The notes under the pieces are model-generated. The model did not search any database. It was not told the origin of the DNA and worked only from the letters and a program-made list of their open reading frames with translations. A program made the translations under genes and the position numbers. Positions 59,001 to 64,000 of a stretch of 64,000 nucleotides of DNA are shown piece by piece. This DNA is from Eudorina sp. 2006-703-Eu-15 (taxonomy: Eukaryota; Chlorophyta; Chlorophyceae; Chlamydomonadales; Volvocaceae): assembly GCA_003117195.1 (NCBI GenBank), contig BDSI01000019.1, positions 806,001-870,000 of the forward strand. The letters run 5' to 3'. Position 1 is the stretch's first letter. Each line of letters begins with the position of its first letter.

Positions 59001-60436
59001 CCACTTGCCTTCATGTTGTGTGCCCTTCCCCCGACCTCCTGGCGGTTGCGGGGTGTGTGTTTTGTTTGTTTCGCTGTACCCGTCGACCTTTCCCTGCGCG
59101 CCATCCCTCCGCCCTCCCTTGTTTTTGCCCCTGCGCGCAACCCAATTCACTCCTTCGGGATCGGGACCTTTGCCCTGGCAGCAGCGCAGCTTAAATGTGT
59201 CTTGACTGGAAGATTTCCTGTCCTCAGCCCAATCTCTCCTTACCCCCTTCTTCCGCCCGTCCCGCGCCGTCAGGCTCACACGTGCGACAACCTTCTGGAG
59301 CTCCCCAACTACTGGGAGAGCCTCCTCGTGCTGCGCGGCGTACGAGGCGGGGCGGCGGCGGTGACCCGTGGGTCAGTGACGATGTCGGAGGAACAGCTGG
59401 CGGAGCTGCGGCAGGAGGCTCGACGTATCCTGGCGGACCGACTGGAGTTGGCGGTGCTGAACTTCCAGGGGTACGGACTGGACGAGCGGTCGGGAGGCCG
59501 GGGCGGCGGCGGCGACGACGACGACGACGGAGCTGACGACGACGGCAACGACCAAGGCAAGCTGTGAGTGCACCGGCGGGCGGGAGGTGGCGGTCGTAGG
59601 AAGAAGTGGGGAATCGGGGACCGCCGCTGGTCGCCGGTCTATAACCCTCTTCCGCAAAACGCTCTTGCATGGGCCCCACCACCACCAACCACTGCCGATT
59701 TCCTGGCCCCGCCCTCCCCGCTCTCCGTGCGGGATATGTCTGTCATATTTCTCGTATTCCCTGCCCTCGCTGCCCTGCCCTGCCCTGGCCCTCCCCGGTG
59801 TCATCAATTAGACGGACTGCCACCAAAGCGCAAAAGACCACTTAATAACGCCGTCGAAAGCTGCCGTCCTGACTTTGCTCCCGCCGTGTTCCGCCGGATG
59901 ACTGCAGGAGGGGACCCGAGCCTTCCCCGGAGCCCGATATTCCGATGAAGGCCGCGGCGCTTACGGCCGACAGCCTGGCCTCCCTGGCGCGATTCTCCGC
60001 AGCCAGCGGCTCCGCGCTGCATTCGTCCCACCCCCTGGCCTTCAGCGCCATCGCCGCCAACGCGCCGGCCCCCGACGCGCTGCGGACCAGCGGGCTGGGG
60101 ACAACCCGCGTCTCCAGCAACCCCGCCGGGCCCGGGGCGATGGGCGCGGGTGGTTTCGGGGCGTCGGCTGTCCGGAGTGCGCTGGGGGTCCGGCCGGGGC
60201 CGCTGGCCTCTGCGGGCACGGGCACGGCGACGACGGCGGCGCAGCCTCCGATGCAGAAGGTCAGTGTGGACTTGAAGACGGAGGAGGAGGAGCGGCAGGC
60301 GTCTCTGCTGGCTCGGTTCGATGTGGACACGACGGCGGGCCGCCGGGACGGCCGGCAGCTGAGTGGGCCCCAGCCGGCTCGGCCGCCCGTGAAGCGGCAG
60401 ACCTCCTCAGATGAGAGCCAGGACGTGTTCAAATGA
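56081..60436 (+). CDS. HECT-type E3 ubiquitin ligase with N-terminal lipidation motif
   Basis: Exons: 56081-56776, 56986-57193, 57519-57670, 58020-58958, 59274-59563, 59908-60436; 2814 nt, 937 residues. The HECT domain runs from about residue 353 to 745: GPRKEFFALAGQDM, RDAYAFAGWLLGQSLLN, KYTQHAVVRILRDDVAWQSE, WAVLAEWPAEKRLRFVEFVT, GTSRLPLPG, and the catalytic loop LPQAHTCDNLLELPNYWESL with Cys669. It takes ubiquitin from an E2 and passes it to substrates. The N-terminus MGCAGSK fits N-myristoylation at Gly2 and palmitoylation at Cys3, so membrane attachment is likely. The N-terminal 350 residues are helical and of no family I know. Exon 5 can also be read through to a TGA at 59565, ending a 762-residue protein at the HECT domain. 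I prefer splicing at CT/GTGAGT into exon 6, because phase fits and the exon 6 frame looks coding. Confidence 0.93.
57812..57870 (+). repeat. (CCTGG)n microsatellite in HECT intron 3
   Basis: About 12 perfect pentamers, then CTGAC variants to about 57883. Confidence 0.95.
59142..59221 (+). repeat. Introner-like repeat in HECT intron 4
   Basis: ATTCACTCCTTCGGGATCGG, CCTTTGCCCTGGCAGCAGCG, CAGCTTAAATGTGTCT, then AGATTTCCTGTCC. It ends 52 bases before the 3' splice site. Confidence 0.8.
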
Positions 60437-63400
60437 CACCCCACCCACCCGGAGGGCTTTGGTCGCTCGTGGGACAATTTTATGTTGGGGGGCGTAGTGG
60501 AGGGAGCCCGGTCCGCTCACGAAGGGGCGGTCAGGAACTACCTCCCTGACGCAGAGGGCGGAGGGGAGGGGCGATGCGCGGGCGGGGGGGGGGCGCAGCT
60601 GCTACCATCGTGTACGTCCTGGTGTGAGATTGCGTCAGGGAGGGTGGTTCAGGTCGTAGGGCGTGACACTGCCGCAGTGGCTCGCATGATGCTGGAGAAG
60701 ATGTATCACGTGGGAGGCGATCAGCAGGAAGTGTTATTGGCGGGGGGTTGGGGTGGGGACTGTGTGGAGGTGCCGCCTGTCGGGTCCCTCGCTCCCTGAG
60801 GGGTGTATGCGTGGTGTGTGCTGTGCTTGCGGGGGGTCCCAAGGCACCGGGCAACCAACATTGCAACCGGCTGCGACGAGAAGCGGTGCGGTGGGCGCGT
60901 CGTGTACGGGTTGCTGGCTTAGCCCAACTTCTTGGGGTGTCGCACAAGAGGGCAGTCGGACCGCGTCCAGGGTCGCAGCGCCTCCGCCTGCCGCCCATTT
61001 CTTCTGGCCCCGGTCGTTGGGAGCCCGTTCGTGATGCCGCCCGCAGCGGGGCAACATAAAGCTGTTCAGCTCCCGGTTTGTATCGGGTTGTTGCATGTAT
61101 CTGTTACTTCGGGTGGGCGGGCTGACGGTGTCAAGCACCCCCGCACGGAGTTTCTCCAGCGACGGGGCGGTGCCGGGCCTGACGCTGCTCGTCCGCTGCA
61201 TGACGGGATGGATGATGGGGTGCGTGAGCACGTGGAGTGGGTCACTGTAGCCGTCACCCAAGCCCCCACCTTGCCTGTCACATGCCAAGTGATAAAATTG
61301 CAAAGTGACAATAAGACATGTGGTGGATGGTCAAGCCTGTCTTCGTGTCTGTCTGTCTGTCTGGTTCTCTGGTGGTGATCTAGGGCAGCACGAACACACG
61401 AGGGAGGGGGAGGGGGAAGCGGGGTAGGTTGTTGGGAGATGGATCAGCGCATGTGGTGGGGGAGGCAGGAATGTGGAGCGCGGCGTGGAGGGCCGTCGTC
61501 CCAAGGCCTTCGCTTGGGTGTCATCCGCTGCCAGCCCGCCCCTGCCCCCGCCTCCCTCCCTGATGGGTTGCTGAGGAGTCCGTAGACCACCGCAGAGGGG
61601 AAGCTGCGGTCACAGCAGGAGGAAACACGTGCGCGTGTGTGTGCGTGCGTGTGTATTGTTGTAATTTGTATGCAGCAGGTGGGGCGGGGGAGGAAGGAGG
61701 GTCCGCCGTCGGGCATCTGAGAGCAGCAAGTGATCGGAGAGCTGCTTAGGAGGGTTGGCGGAGGATGAATGTGGCTGTGCGGGTGATGTGTGGGTTTGTT
61801 TGTGTTTGGGGGGGGGGCTCGAATGGATGCCCCGGGAGTCGCTGACCGGGGGATCGGCCGGTTGTTGCTGCAGAGTACAGCCAATCGGAGTCCCGGCCGG
61901 TGATTCTGTAGTACGACCGTACGCTCGGGGCGGTGACTCATCCGCGTGTGATCCACCGGGGGGTGATGTGGGGTTCCGATTGTTGGCGGCCGCGGCTGAG
62001 TGGCTGGGGTATGGGCCGTAACCTGGCTGTCGTCATCAGCATGTGATCATGTGTGCATGCGTGTCCTAATTTGTGAGATGTGCATGCGTAGATGCTTGCA
62101 CCGGGGTGTGTGTGTGTGTGTGCGCGCGCGTGTGCTATGTTTAGGGTTTAGGAGGCCTGCACTCTATGATGGGCCCATACGCCTCGAGTTCCAGAAGACT
62201 GTCAGCAACCTTGCTTGCATTTAATGGGAAGGACAGCATACCATCTCTTGTGTCTATGTTATGGGCGGCGTGGCGAGAACGTTGTGTTGTGCCGTGCGGC
62301 GGTAACTTCCCTGCCGGGTTTTGAATCCAGTTAGATTGGGGGGCCCTTGGGCTGGCGGGCACATGCCCACACCTGCCTCGCCGCCCACAGAAGTCGCCCC
62401 GGTTGGCCCTGCTTGGGTTTAGCATTGTGATACCCGCGTGCATCTCTTGTCTCCCTCCCTCCCTGACTCCTGAGGAGGAGCATCTCATGACCATGATTGC
62501 CAAGCTTGGCAAACCAATTTCGGGGACCCTGCCGTGCTCGCACTCGTCACGATGTTTGAATTCCCCGGAGGTTGGCCTCTTGCGGCGCAGTTGACTCCTC
62601 GGGTCAGCCAGCCAGCTAGCCAGCCTGTTGATCGTGGGTCGTTGGGTTGCCGGTATACGTACATATATAGGGCGGATGGATGGCCATCCGAACGCGTGAT
62701 GGTGACAGACACAGTAACACAAGAGGGGCTCGTAATGGAAAGGTTTGTGGGGGGGGGTGGAGGGGTCCGGCCGGGACCCCCGGCGGCACGGGGCGACTCG
62801 GTGTATGTGGCGCCTGGTGTTTTGTCCCGGCCGGAGCGCCGAGGCGCCTGTTTGCGCACACAAGGGAGGGTGGGATTGCGGCCGGCCCCCAAGACGGGGT
62901 CTTGTATGATTCACGTCGGTGTGCACCCCACCTGCACCGGCTCACTACCTCACTACCTCTGTTAGCCAGCCGTGATGAGGGCCTGGGCTTCTCCCCGTTG
63001 GTGGGTGGTGGAGGGCAGCGGCCTCCCTCCGCCGGGTGGTGTCGCGAGGAGGGGGCGGGGGGAGGAGGGGGCTCTCGCCCGAACAGGCGGGGGCGGCAGC
63101 ACGGTCGTTGCGCGTTCGTATGTCTCGAGGGAGTCGTCGGTAGTTTGCGCCGGCATGCGGTGGGTTGGCCGTTTGGTTGGGTGAGATGGGCGGGCGGTTG
63201 AGTTTGGCGATCGGGTATTATTGTCAGAGGGTCCCTCGGTTGGATTGGTGGCGTCCCGTTTTGGCCTCCCTGGAGTCGTGTGTCTCGTAGCGCCGCTCTT
63301 TGGAACGACCCAACCGACCCTGCTGCCGGTGGCGTTGTGGCTACCTAGGGGGAGGGCGGCCAGGCAGACGGACCTGAGAGGGGGGGGGTGCGTTCTGTGA

Positions 63401-63960
63401 TGGCGTGGAACAAGGAAGAAGAGGGCGGGGCGTAGTGGATGGCGATATGAGGTCCCGGGAGCATACTCCGGCGGGCGAGTGTTGATGCACCCGTGTGTGG
63501 CCAGATGAGCGTGTTGCTGGGGCAGGTTTTCGACTGCGGGCGACGGCGGTGGAGGGCGAGGAGAAGGGGAGTGAGGGGGCGTGGGCACTCCGTGTAAGGA
63601 CTCTGCCTGCAACGCTGTTGTTTGCTGAAGGGGTCCACGTCTCCGGCGGTGGCCCGTAGTCTCGGAAAGCAACGGGGATCGCGGGCCACCATCAGGGGCC
63701 TGCCCGTACGGTCCCGCCGGGTGTCTAATAACCTCTCTACCCTTGCAAGGGAGCGAATTGTCCCTAGAGCACACAGTCACCCCGCGAGTCCATCCGCGAC
63801 CCACTACTCAGCGGCCCGCTTCGGCTTCGCCTTGGTTGGGTGGTGGTCCGCTAATGGTCGCTTACTCCCCCTGAGCGGGCTTTATCCCTGGCCGTGGTTG
63901 GCTCTCAGGAACGGGGTGGTTCCCTGGTAGTGTGGGCACGGGGAGTGTTCCGGCGCACTT
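60437..63960. other. HECT 3' flank and gene-poor region to the window end
   Basis: The first TGTAA found on the + strand is at 61660-61664, so the HECT 3' UTR may be over 1 kb. Beyond it I see no supported gene. An exon-like frame at 62430-62594 is noted in the findings. Short GT runs are near 62107-62130. Confidence 0.45.
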
Positions 63961-64000
63961 GTGGAGCCTGTCCGGTGGCGCCATGGGGGCGCAAGTTCGG
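63961..64000 (+). repeat. Dispersed repeat, third copy of the 15426 arm, cut by the window end
   Basis: GTGGAGCCTGTCCGG is shared exactly with 15426-15440, followed by GCGCCATGG, GGCGC and GTTCG in the same order. Confidence 0.75.

Noticed and set aside
62962..63804. 280-codon minus-strand frame near the window end
   Set aside because: Pro/Arg-rich with no motif; it begins in sequence that looks repetitive and I could not link it to any mobile-element protein.

Overview
This is nuclear DNA from a GC-rich, intron-rich green alga of the Chlamydomonas/Volvox (volvocine, Chlamydomonadales) type. The evidence is two tandem major light-harvesting (LHCBM) genes of chlorophyte type, two ciliary genes (BBS4 and TMEM107), short exons with GTGCG/GTGAG donors, TGTAA poly(A) signals, and proteins swollen by Ala/Gly/Gln/Pro tracts. 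There are no bacterial-style operons, no CRISPR array and no tRNA or rRNA gene that I could recognise. All exon models were joined by hand, using reading frame, splice sites and family resemblance. In each accepted model the intron phases agree and the total coding length is a multiple of three.

Layout. 76-5041 (+): BBS4, a BBSome subunit, 10 exons. 7919-11657 (+): a PTB-like/PH/WW adaptor-type protein. 12603-13946 and 17066-18452 (both -): two LHCBM genes, almost identical from exon 3 to the stop codon. 19166-24192 (-): a WD40-repeat protein in 10 exons. 24889-25785 (-): TMEM107, a ciliary transition-zone membrane protein, head to head with NIPP1 (26174-29942, +), an FHA-domain regulator of protein phosphatase 1. 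32024-37153 (-): DEG15/TYSND1, the peroxisomal processing protease, ending in the peroxisomal signal SRL. 39851-45991 (+): a 1661-residue protein with one Sgf11/ATXN7-type zinc finger and long Gln-rich tracts. 56081-60436 (+): a HECT E3 ubiquitin ligase with an N-terminal MGC lipidation motif. The stretches between genes, especially 45992-56080 and 60437-64000, hold mostly repeats and no gene I can support.

The most interesting signals are in the DNA between and inside the genes. (1) A short repeat family with the cores CTGGCAGCAGCGCAG and TGTCTACCAATTTCC occurs in at least eight introns of four genes, nearly always 30-75 bases from a splice site and in both orientations; it looks like an introner-type element. 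(2) A 12-bp palindrome, GACCCRYGGGTC, occurs seven times, in exons and introns, read in different frames. (3) The LHCBM pair shows a sharply bounded gene-conversion tract. (4) A 2.18-kb unit is tandemly duplicated at about 99.8% identity, with decayed relatives on both sides. (5) A second repeat of about 190 bp sits in introns of two genes.

The genes do not form one pathway. Two act in cilia (BBS4, TMEM107), two in photosynthetic light capture, one in peroxisomes, and the rest in signalling or chromatin (NIPP1, the zinc-finger/Gln-rich protein, HECT, PTB-PH-WW).
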